This document shows, one piece after another, positions 22,527 through 32,698 of a DNA stretch of 64,000 bases. Source of the stretch: Puccinia triticina (Eukaryota > Basidiomycota > Pucciniomycetes > Pucciniales > Pucciniaceae); contig NC_070559.1 of assembly GCF_026914185.1 (NCBI RefSeq), positions 6,927,501 to 6,991,500 of the forward strand, given 5' to 3'. The notes beneath the pieces are model-generated. The model searched no databases. It was not told the DNA's origin and was given only the letters and a program-made list of their open reading frames with translations. Each line of letters starts with the position of its first letter. The first letter of the stretch is position 1. A program made the translations under genes and the position numbers.

Positions 22527-23968
22527 ATGAGTAGATTTAAAAATTAAAACATTGAAAACTAGTTAAAATACATATTTCATATAAATAGGGAGTTGAAAAA
22601 TAGACTCCCATAAATTAATTTATTGCCTCCCAAAACTTGTTTACGTCGCGGGGACCGCCTCACAACGTCCACCCCGGGTCTGCAAGACCAAATTTTGACC
22701 CGCACAGATCTTGGAAGTCAGACAATTAATTCTGCTGTCCAGAATGGGAGTCAGAATTTTAATTTCACAAAAAATGCTGAAAAATAAAGAAAAATTTATA
22801 CCTCCTCACTGGGGCGCCCAAAGCCCCCCAAAATCAGCAGTCAGAAAGTGCTCTCAAGAGCACATGGTGAGCTGCACAGCATTAGCACACCCCAGGAAAT
22901 GGGTGTGCTACTGTGGGTCTAATTTGGGGGATTTCCTACTGAGGAAATCCCCCAAAGCATTAGCTACAGTGCCCCAAAGCCTCCCAAAATGTTACAGTGG
23001 GCAGAAAGACCTCTGAAACCTTGTGAGCTGCTTAGAAGTAGCAAAGCCTAGGAAATTCATGTGCAACTGGGGGTTTAATTTTGTGGATTTCCTACTATGT
23101 AAGGATATCTGCCAGAACCTTAGCTATGGTGCCTCAAAGTGCACCAAATTTTGGATCATCAAGTTAAATACTCTGTACCCAAATAGTGAGCTGCAAGTGG
23201 CGGAGGGACTAATAACTGTGACGGAGGCGATTAGTAGTAGATATGACCAAACGCCGCAGCTGCCTCAAAATTATTCCTGTTGGTGGGTTACTGTATTGCA
23301 GCTAACTATTTGGATGCATAGTATTTAACTTGATGATCCAAAATTTGGTGCACTTTGAGGCACAATAGCTAAGGTTCTGGTGAGGAAATTGGCCAAATTA
23401 TGTAAGATTACAGAGCCAGACCCAGACCTGCAACAACCCACAAGGAAGCTCGCGCGGTTAGCCAAAACCACAGACCAAGCTGCACAAATAGGTGAGCCCC
23501 CTCTAGCAGTCCAGACCCAATTACTAGCTGACAAGCTCTGCTCTCTCACTTGTAGATACAGTAAACTTAAAGGAAACTGCAACCGGTAAGAACTGTTCAA
23601 GCTATGGCCGTAGGTTGAAGAGATGAGAGATGACCCAAAGGAAAAACAACCTCGAGGATGCTCAGAGGACAACAACAAAGGGGGCCAAGGAAGCCCTCAA
23701 GGAGGGGTAGAAGCTGCTAGCTTGCGTGGCGGAAAAGCGCACATGCTACAAGAGGTTGTATGCCGTAGAGACCTCAGGGAAATGCGCGCAGAAAGCAGAT
23801 GAGTTTATTTCTGTCTAAGCCAGGGATATATAAGCTATTACTACAAGTGGAGGGGCCAGAATGTGGGACAGAAGGTGAACCATGCATATGCAATCTGGAG
23901 GGAGTGAGGGAGTGACAGGGAGAGGAGAAGTGTGACAGGGAAGGGAAAGAGGAAGAGGGAGAGACCGG
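22527..23968. other. Repeat-derived sequence without a gene
   Basis: Two hairpins are visible: GTGCTC/GAGCAC near 22850 and GGGGGATTTCC/GGAAATCCCCC near 22926-22957. The part at 22960-23090 recurs inverted at 26640-26780 (both contain the GTTGCACATGAATTTCC string). A larger inverted repeat is listed separately. No coding region is recognisable. Confidence 0.5.
23112..23380. repeat. Inverted repeat, about 59 bp arms
   Basis: Arm 23112-23170 (CCAGAACCTTAGCTATGG...AAGTTAAATA) is the near-perfect reverse complement of 23322-23380. About 150 bp separate the arms. It looks like a small fold-back element, but no target duplication could be assigned. Confidence 0.7.
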
Positions 23969-24985
23969 TGTAAGACTCAAAAGTGGTTGTGAAACCCTTT
24001 TGCTGAATGGAGAAGGGGATGATGGAGGTGCAAACTCTGCCCTTCTATACTATCAGATAACAAGACCCACCAAGCTAAGCTTGGCAAGTTTTAATCAAGT
24101 GATAGGTCTGGTCTAGTTCCAGATAAAGTTGTTCGATGACAGGTATGTGAGATTTGAGAGTGAGTTCAGTAGTTATTTGCAAATATAAGGGTTGTAGTGA
24201 TGGGTGAAGGTGATGGTAAGTGTGAAGGGTGGTATGTAAATAACTGGGGAATACTGAGCTGAGGGAAAAACAACCGGGGGGGGAGAGAGCTCCTTATATA
24301 GACAAATGTGAGGGATTTTAGCTACAAGGGGGACCCTGGATGAGGGATTTTAGCTGGTGGGCTGCGTACAAGTGGTGTCAGAAGATACTAAATACAGGCA
24401 AAAAGTGGGGTGAGAAATGAAAGATGATGTCATACTAATGCAAGGAGTGCATAAACGAAGCGGGGAAATGTCAAATACAGAAGTACTTCATGCAAGGGGT
24501 GCATGAGTGGTGTCAGACTAATGCAAGGAGTGCAGAAATGGGGTCAGAAGACTGCATGCAGCTGCAAGGGGTGCATAAATGAGGCGGGGACATGTCAAAT
24601 ACAGAAGAAATGGGGTTGGTCCCCTGCATAAGCAGTGGAGATAAGAGGGATAGAAAAGAGTATGTGTTTGGCTGGGACTGAGTATGTGTATACCTGGGAA
24701 AGGTGACTTGAGGGTTGTGACAGGTTGATGACTGGGGCTGGCCGTGTCCATGAGGGTCCAAGAGGGTGTAACTTCCAATCCAGCGGTGTTCCAGTGACGC
24801 TTCCAGTGGTGAATAAGGGTAAAATTGGCCGTAGAATCCATTTCTGAGGTCCATTTGGTAGTATCTTGAGGCGTATTGTGATTAAATATGTAGTATAGAA
24901 AAAACTTTTGATTTTTCACTTTTCCGTCTACCACACCGTTAGCACTGGAATTTCAACAAGAACAGACCAGACCAAGCCTCCAAGT
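23969..24985. repeat. LTR-like sequence with internal repeats
   Basis: Starts with a block (GTGTAAGACTCAAAAGTGG...) that recurs at 53728-53890. It has a CTCCTTATATAGAC promoter-like box near 24290, followed by degenerate tandem copies of ATGCAAGGAGTGCATAAA. The layout resembles an LTR with U3 repeats. I could not define TG...CA ends. Open frames on the minus strand are not convincing. Confidence 0.4.
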
Positions 24986-24989
24986 ACAT

Positions 24990-26097
24990 TGTAGGACTTG
25001 TGTGGGACACTAAATATAATTTGGTGAAATATCCGCTGAGGGGGAAATAAATTGCTTAATAGGTTGAAAGGCTATTACAACTTACGGGTGGTTTGAAAGA
25101 CCTGCCCCTCTAATAATACTATGCAAATATCTAAGAGTCTTGTAATCAATATTTATAAAGATATGGCTGATTCCAAGATAGATCTTACTTTCATGTAGTA
25201 ATCTCTATCAGACCTAGATCACTTGATTCAACAGGCTAGCAAATTTGTTATAACTTCTTTGCTTGCAGGAAATATACTTACTTTGTTATACTCGTACTAC
25301 ACATTACTAATATGCTGTTTAACTCGAATCCTTTGTTGTGTTATGCTTGGTTCTACTACTTCCAAAACACTAATACTGCTACTAAACTTCCAAACTACTT
25401 GTACTAACCACTAATACCGCTAATAACCGCACTGCTGACTAAACTACCATATGTGACCAAACCTCTCTAGGCTGATCCTAACTAAACTAACTAACCACTT
25501 GTGACCAAACCTCTGTAGGCTGATGAGGGGGGAAAGGGCCTCCTTATATATTGAAGGGCAAGGGATTTTTGCTCCAGGGAAGCTCCTCACAAGGGATTAT
25601 TGCTGCAGGGGATCTCCACTACACAGCACTCTCATGCATGTACTGCACTGCATGTACAAACAATGAGGGGTTTATGCTGCAGGAGACAGTCAGCTACACA
25701 GCATCTGCATGCGTGTGCTGCACTGCCTTACAAACAATGAGGGATTTATGCTGCAGGAGACACCTCCTGTACATCTTATCTACCTGCATATGATGTGCTA
25801 TATGTACAAACAATGAGGCATATATGCTGCATGAGGCACTTGAGCTACATAGCACTTTCATGCATGTACTGCGCTGCATGATGTCATGTGTTGCTATGCA
25901 ACCAAGCCACCTTCCATCCTCTTCCACACACTCTGCATCCACTGTCTAACCTGTTCCATCCCCAATTTTGGGGGTCAAGGCCTCTCCTCCCATCTTGCTC
26001 CTTCTTACCTCCTTCCCCTGCACTGTATTACACACTCCCTCTACTATAATACCTCTGCAATGTGCTTTTGGCATTGTCACGCATATGGAACACCACA
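24990..26097 (+). mobile_element. LTR copy, forward orientation
   Basis: This 1108 bp sequence starts TGTAGGACTTGTGTGGGAC and ends GGAACACCACA. It is the same LTR family as the inverted copy at 32757-34030. It holds a CTCCTTATATATTG box near 25541 and several degenerate copies of a roughly 75 bp unit around CAAACAATGAGGG. The flanking bases TACAT and ACGTG do not match, so this may be one LTR of a rearranged element. Confidence 0.75.
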
Positions 26098-27186
26098 ACG
26101 TGCACAAGGAGAGATAGAGTTGAGGCCACTAGAGCTCCCAAAGCCTATACTCTTAGATCCCTTGTAGACCGTATTGGAAACCAGACACAGGCCTCTCTAC
26201 TTGCTAGAATCACGGGCATAGCCATTCACGGTAAGCAGTTGTCTTCCCTTTCCAGGAAGAGGCCCAGCAAGCTAACTTGAAGTGAACTATGTTTGCCAAG
26301 CAGACCCAGAACCAGCTCATCCGTACCAGCAGATTAAGACCAAGTCATATGTTAAATGGCTTCTGCTCTGGTGAGTTAAACTAGAAAGAAAAGAAAAAGC
26401 AAAAGCAGAGCAGAGAATTTGTAGCTAACAAAGGCGCACAGTATTGTACAACCTTTGTTAGACCCAAAAAACTTCCACCAACATCCAAACCTTAGAAAGA
26501 CCACAAGCAAGCAACTAGATGTCAATAGAACTGAACCAAGCAACCATCTGCGCTGCTTTCAGGTAAAAAAATATTACAGTTTATTTTCTTTGTTTTAATC
26601 TAAAACTTTGTATTATAGAAGATTAAAATAAAGCAAATCAATTCTTTCAGTTGCTCCAAAATTTTCAAATTAGACCCCCAGTTGCACATGAATTTCCTGG
26701 GGTGTGCTACTTCCAAGCAGCTCACTAGTTTTTTATAGAGGTCTTTCTTCCCACTGTAAAATTTTGGGGGGCTTTGGGGCGGGCAGTTACATTATCAAGT
26801 TATTCATTAATTTTATCTGTAAGTTAGATTTTGGTGGCCTATATCTTTGTTTATTGGCAATTCAAATAAAACAAAGATTTGTGTGGTTATAATGAATCAT
26901 TTTTTCAACTTTGGAGACATAGGCTTTACCTCTCACTGCAAAAATAACTTGGTCAACTGCTTGCAGTTGACATGCAGGATACTCAAGCCAAGCTGCCATT
27001 GTAACTCCACATGAATGCAGAAGTGCCTTTGTTGGCACAGTCACTGTGCAAGGTGCACAGTGACTGTGCATTGAAGCTTTGGTTGAGTCAAACCTTGAGT
27101 AAGGCTGGTGTAACACCACAAGCTTCCTCAGAGTTGCCGCATGTCAACTGCTCACAGTTGACACAGTTTTTTTTGCAGTGTCTATA
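26098..27186. other. Unassigned sequence between LTR and MITE
   Basis: No gene is recognisable. The section 26640-26780 is an inverted, diverged copy of 22960-23090. GTCAACTG/CAGTTGAC-type pairs around 26950-27160 form short hairpins. Confidence 0.4.
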
Positions 27187-27194
27187 AAAAATTA

Positions 27195-28084
27195 GGGGCA
27201 GGCTAAATCCACACCAAAAAATTACTACATCCACTCCAAAAATGGAGTGAACAGTAGTCCACTCCAACTTTCATTGGAGTGACCCATAGTCTACTCCAAA
27301 TTTTGTTGGAGTGAACAAAATTACACTCCAAAAAAGCCTGTTTTTTGGAGTGGAACCATGATGCACTCCAAAAATTTTGGAGTAAACCCAATTCCACTCC
27401 AAAAATATTTTCTCTAAGGTAAAATGATTCATTTTTTTTGGAGTGCACAGATTTTCACTCCAAATTTATTGGAATGTTTTTCAACAGTATTGCAGTAAAA
27501 GAAGTAAGGGTTCTTAAAGAGGAATGAAACCTTATGTCAGCATCACATGTGTATTTGAAATACATCAAAAATGATGTATGTAAGATGTTTTCAGTTTCTA
27601 CAATGACTAAAACCTGAACCAGAAATAAATTCAAGGGGATTAACTTTGGTTGGTTCATGTCACCTGCCTACTACTGCCCTAAAGTTTTCCTGGTACTCCA
27701 CCCCAAGAACTTGGAATATACATTTTTCAAAGTTACATGCAAGTTTCAATTGTACAGATTTAAAATTGCATTTTTTTAAATTTGAGAAACCTTAATCCAC
27801 TTCAATAAATTTGGAATGAACATCTGTGCACTCCAAAAAAAAAAAATGAAAAAAAAATTGCTTGGAAAAAATAGTTTTGGAGTGGAATTGGGTTTACTCC
27901 AAAATTTTTGGAGTGCATCATGGTTCCACTCCAAAAAACAGGCTATTTTGGAGTGTAAATTTGTTCACTCCAACAAAATTTGGAGTAGACTATGGTTCAC
28001 TCCAATGAAAGTTAGAGTGGACTACTGTTCACTCCATTTTTGGAGTGGATGAAGTAATTTTTTGGTGTGGATTTAGCCTGCCCC
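27195..28084. mobile_element. hAT-type fold-back MITE with CACTCCAA repeats
   Basis: This 890 bp element starts GGGGCAGGCTAAATCCACAC and ends with the reverse complement. It is flanked by the 8 bp duplication AAAAATTA (27187-27194 and 28085-28092). Both arms, about 250 bp each, are inverted copies rich in CACTCCAA/TTGGAGTG. The central 350 bp is unique and has no recognisable protein. Confidence 0.85.
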
Positions 28085-28092
28085 AAAAATTA

Positions 28093-28904
28093 TCCCTGAA
28101 AAGAAATCTGAAATTAGTTATCCAAGCAAATAGTTATGGATAACTGAATTTTTGACCTAGATTTAATGATTAAAAAGCAGCCAGTGAGCCAATATGTAAA
28201 TACAATGAAGGTATTTTAGGAGGGCTATCAAGCAACACAAAGATGCAATAACAACTCTATTGCACATCTCTACAGCTTTCTACAGTCAGTTGCAGACATA
28301 TTTTCATCTGGATAACTGCCCACCCTCTATTAGCAGGTTGATAGTTTTGTTGCTCTTGTATAACCATGCCTGTGACTCTGTATCTAATTAGTTCTTGAAG
28401 TAACTGCTTCTTTCCAATGTATGAACTGTATGCTCAGCAGCAGACTGGCAAAAACTTTGATGTTTGTTTCAAGATATTGATGGACATAAAAGCCGGGGGT
28501 GTTGTCCCCAGACAGATCCCCCTTACAAAACAGAGAGATTTTGTTAATTACAGGCATTGGTGAAGAGTTAGCTATGTGAGCACTTTATTCTGTTTTTATT
28601 CTGTACAGCATGTGATTAATTTTGAAAAGGCTAGGGAAAATTCTGAAAATTATCAACCTATAAATTTACATATGTATCATTACATGGTAAAAAGATTATG
28701 GCTACTGGGTCTGCATTGCAGGTGCCTCCTGGATTAAAATATGATTTTTTCTTTTCAATTTTCTCTAGGTTCAAGGAGAGCCCCAAAAGACTCAGTTATT
28801 TTTTTTTGTTTTTTTTTTTTTTGGGGGGGGGGGGCTATAAAAGGTCATTCTATCAATCCCTCAAAAAATATCTCAAGAAAAGCCAGGTGTTTTTTTGGGG
28901 GGAA
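28093..28904. other. Non-coding stretch
   Basis: Nothing gene-like was found. Long homopolymer runs occur at about 28798-28833 (T runs, then twelve G). Confidence 0.4.
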
Positions 28905-29134
28905 TTCACAGTGCACAAAGAGCCGTGCCGGAAGCGCACGCTGGGGGCTGGACTTCAAAACAACAACCAACCCACAGTGCACAAAGAGTTTTCTGCAGTG
29001 GGCGAAGAAAGTCTGTTTTTTTATTTCATAATCATTCTTGAGAACTTATTTTCCACCCCTGTAGCCAATCTAAGTCTGTGGCCTGAGCTTGTGCATTGAA
29101 AAATGTGGAGCCAAAATCTTTTGATAACCAACTG
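28905..29134. repeat. Composite: GTGCACAAAGAG repeat joined to a mariner-type remnant
   Basis: 28905-29015 holds two direct copies of CAGTGCACAAAGAG with a GGAAGCGCAC/CTGGGGGCTGGA core. It runs into the right end of a mariner-type fold-back copy (29019-29134, ending CCAACTG followed by TA). The same join recurs at 45283-45540, so the two were combined before they spread. Confidence 0.65.
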
Positions 29135-29400
29135 TACATACTGTTAGAGCAATATCAAGATTCAAAAATATGCCATGGTCCAGTAGAAGGAGGTTTCAAG
29201 AATAGATCTATCTAGCTGATGTAACTCAGGCACAAGAATCAAGAAATTTGTTTTTAACCACACAGAAGGCTCAGTGAGCAGGTCTTCAGCCGTTCAACAA
29301 TGGGAGGCAGAAGATGCAGCAATTATTTGATTTGGGTCATGATAAGAAATCTGTACATGACACACATGGGTTGACAATACCACCGATGAATGGAAATACA

Positions 29401-30641
29401 TTACGATTGGTCATCTGGCGTTGCTAATGGCTTCATTTGCCTATATCGCTGTAAACGTTGAGCAGGGTCCAAGTTGACAAGAGGAAATGGTTGCGAGTGC
29501 GATGAATTGTGTATCTCTTGACCAGTCAGTGATTCCAATGGAACTCTATACATCTCTGCTAACCTTTCACGAGCGCGTTGGATGACACTCCATTTGATAA
29601 GATACGAGAAACAGCATATATGCTCAGCCTTCTGGTTGGTGATTTGATCTGAGAAAGAAAAATGTGCTTTGAGCTCACCTTTCCTTAACATTCAACGTGG
29701 AGCTAGCAACCCCCAGAACGAACTGCCAATTCAATCCAAAGTCGGCGTCTCCTTCGCTTTTGGGATCGGTTGACTGGGTTGATGTCTTTTGAGCGCTCAT
29801 CGATTTAGCCAGTTCTGGGTAGATCGGGCTCAAATCAATTCGAACATCCAATTCATTGAGAATGCGCTGGCTTACTCTTGTATCTCTTTCCTCGTGTAAA
29901 GATAGGAATCGAAGATGTGTGCGGTGGATGAAATTCATAGAGGTCATTAAGCAATTGCATTAACGTTTTCCGGTTTTGGCCCACTAGAGCATCCGTCTTC
30001 TCGTCCTTCGCTACGTTATCCATCAAAGCACTATCTGCATCTTCGCCACCGGAACATTCTCTTTCGGTGCGAGTCACCAGCGCACTTAATTCTTCATTTA
30101 AAGTCCATTCGGGTGCCGGACAAGATTGGAGAGGTAACGGCCATAATGTGAAAGAGGAGGCGGTTGGGTCAAATATCCGGACTTCTGAATCGTCGGTATT
30201 TGTTCCCAGATTTTCCGGAGCGGGTGGTGGAACTTTGAGGTCTTTGTTTGCCGGCTGTTTTGATGACCTACTGTCTCGAAGGCCTCCTGTCCGTCCCCAA
30301 TGCACCAGAGATCTGGAAAGGTCTTGAGATTGTTGATGAGCAAGTTGTAAAACCGTATCCCACAGATCCCTCTCGGCGTAATCATCCTTTTCATAACGGC
30401 GGACTGCTTGTATGATACGCTTGTCAATTACTTCTTCATCCGCTTGGGATTCTTCAACTTGAATTTCTTCCTGATTTTCCGCAGGAGCTTGATTTTCGTC
30501 CAGGTTTTCTCTGGCGGTTCTTGCTGCATTGTCAATTTCCCGGGGTTCTTCGAGGCGAGACTCACTGTGCGATTTCGAACGTTTTCTTTTGGGTGTTCTT
30601 GGCTCCTGATGTTCGCCAGACGAAGATAATCGCCTCTTCAT
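29401..30641 (-). CDS. Unrecognised protein with a nuclear localisation-like motif
   Basis: I do not recognise the family. Three exons, 30641-29876, 29814-29679 and 29587-29401, give 362 aa. The first intron (61 bp, GTAAGC...CCCAG) and the second (91 bp, GTGAGC...GGAG) keep the frame. The N-terminus is basic (TPKRKRSKS near residue 17), followed by an acidic Glu/Gln-rich stretch (NQAPAENQEEIQVEES). Then comes a charged helical region and the better-conserved-looking stretch RKTLMQLLNDLYEF. The C-terminus (RARERLAEMYRVP...) is helical and Pro/Gln rich. There is no signal peptide or membrane segment. ATG 30641 is the first in-frame ATG; upstream sequence is open but GC-rich and repetitive. It may be a host nuclear protein; the second splice site is less certain. 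Confidence 0.55.
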
Positions 30642-31155
30642 GTTATTTCCGATGGAGGTGGGCTGGGAGGACGCTGCATGTTCAAAAAAAGAAGAAAAGA
30701 AAGGAGTGGCAGGGAGATCTGAGGCTGTTACCCGGGGTTCGGGATGGGGTCTGAGGGGCCTCCGGAACCCCAAACCCCGGGGAACCCCAAAGCCCCGGGG
30801 TTTACCTTTTTTTCTCTCCAATTATTCACGTTGGGCTTCGACTAGCAAGATTTTAATTACAATCATGCGCGTTAAATGCCAGCTCTTGCTGAAAGTCGGA
30901 CTCCCACGGCCATTTCTAAGCTTTTCAAGCTTGCTTTTTATTGATCAGCAACACCAATTTTAGTCAGGAGCATAAAATGCCCCAATGTGAACCGGGCCAT
31001 TATCACCACAGTGGGCCATGGTCTGGTAGCCTGATTTTGCCCTAGTTAGGGCTAATGTGAGCATAAATGTGGGTTTCAGAGGTGTGTAACGGATAGTGGA
31101 GAGATTACAAATTACAATTTTCCACGTCACCTTATTCTCAATTAAACTAAAAAAG
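30642..31155. other. Upstream region of the 29401-30641 gene
   Basis: Contains a repeated CCCCGGGG/GGGGTTCCCC tract near 30765-30805 that can pair with itself. No other gene is seen. Confidence 0.4.
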
Positions 31156-31990
31156 ATGAAGAGACAGCCCTCCAATCTACTCTTGTCTCAGCCAGCTCCA
31201 TTGTCAGCCACCAATTTGATTGATCTAGACGACAGTGGTGAAGAAATTACTACATCCCAATGTAACAAACTTGGTTGGGCCGGAACTATTTTAAGCCAGT
31301 GGAACCAAGGCTATATGTCAAGTTGATATCAAGAAGTGGTCAAAGTCAACTTTGAAACACCAAGTGAGTTAGATTTATGGGAATTTTTTATCCCTTTCTA
31401 ATTTTTGACTGACACACACTGAGTTTTCTTTTCAGGGGGAGCTTAACAATGACTCCCTCAAAAATACACTTGCATATTTTATAGCTGACAGTGATCTACC
31501 TTTTGCTGTGGTTGAACAAAAGTCATTCCATGAACTTGTATCCCTGCTCAATCAAGGGTGCCTCTGAGTCTGATGACCAATTTCAGCTGATCTGGGATCT
31601 CCAACCACCTTGTGCAACTTTATCTTCAATCACCGGAGACAATCAAGTTAAATTTTCTTGCAAAGCAAGATGTGATCTCCTTTACAACTGATGCTTGGAC
31701 TGCTCCCAATGTCACCACTTTCATGGCAATAATGGCTCATTACATTGGCAAGAAGTTTGAGATGAAAGACCACTTTCAGTGTCACATATAAAGGGTATGT
31801 ATTCAGCTGTGGACTCTTCAAATCTCTTGAAGAAGGCTTCAATAACTGAACAAGAAATTTCATTCAGGCCAACATACAGGCAAAATGTTTGCCAAATTAA
31901 TCTATGTCATGCTTCAAAAGTACAATTATGCAGGAAAAGACTGCATGATCACTGCCAATAATGCTTTGACCAAAAATTGGATGTGTCAGC
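31156..31990 (+). pseudogene. Decayed hAT-family transposase fragment
   Basis: Pieces of a hAT transposase are readable in several frames: LIDLDDSGEE; then LAYFIADSDLPFAVVEQKSF; then TDAWTAPNVTTFMAIMAHYI, the family-typical region around the first catalytic Asp. Frameshifts and stops separate them. The C-terminal dimerisation region is missing. It is distinct from the better preserved hAT gene at 39264-42437. Confidence 0.75.
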
Positions 31991-32556
31991 ACCTTTCTCT
32001 TAGGTGACGCGGGGCTGATGGGTTTTCCAATTATGGTCACACTATAGCAAGGCTAATTAGTGGCCAGTGGAAATAAGTCCAACTCAACACTATAAAGCGG
32101 AGGGACTAGCAAAGGTTGGCAGGTTTTTATGTGTATTAATCTGGGGGAAGATCTCTCCAGAAGAAAGATCCCCCCTTTTATATTACAGGGACCTGATCCT
32201 CCTTTGAGTAAAGGCCCCAGAGGGATCCTTAAATCCAAGGAGGGGAAGAGGTCCACTGAATTCAGAGGTGGGATTTACATAAATAATTATGTAATCTCTC
32301 TATCTGTGCATAGTTTGTTCTTAATAAAGGTAAATACATAAAGAGATAAGATTATCTCTCTCTGTATGGAAAATATGTAATCAATGTGAAATACAGTTGA
32401 TTGCATACTTAAAAAAGTGTGAAATATTATGGTTTGATCCATAATAATTGCACATGGAAGTAAAAGGTACATTTTTAATTCAATGACAGGGAATCAAACT
32501 CATGATGTCTCATAAATGTGTCAAGTATTAATGGAGTCTTGAACCATTAGGTTACA
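31991..32556. other. Non-coding stretch
   Basis: No gene is recognisable. It includes AT-rich sequence with short direct and inverted ATAGAG/CTCTAT-type repeats near 32290-32370. Confidence 0.4.
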
Positions 32557-32664
32557 CAGCGGGCAATCAGATGTTGCACGCATCCCGCAGCTACACCCAA
32601 GCGAAGGGGACCCCCTTTACTTGGGTGTTGCTGCAGGCTGCGTGCAACATCTGATTGCCCGCTG
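32557..32664. mobile_element. Miniature inverted-repeat element, 108 bp
   Basis: CAGCGGGCAATCAGATGTTG at 32557 is inverted at the other end (26 bp arms). It is flanked by GGTTACA and GGTTATA, an imperfect duplication of 7-8 bp. This fits a very small hAT-type MITE. A related CAACATCTGA string occurs near 20745. Confidence 0.7.
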
Positions 32665-32698
32665 GGTTATATGAAATGTACTTTCTATTTGTAGACAC

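Noticed and set aside
24513..24934. Two minus-strand frames of 113-138 codons
   Set aside because: Low-complexity translations of an LTR-like repeat with no motif and no coherent start.
29853..29947. Frameshift in the 29401-30641 gene, suggested by two overlapping frames
   Set aside because: A 61 bp intron with GTAAGC donor and CCCAG acceptor (29815-29875) joins the frames without any indel.
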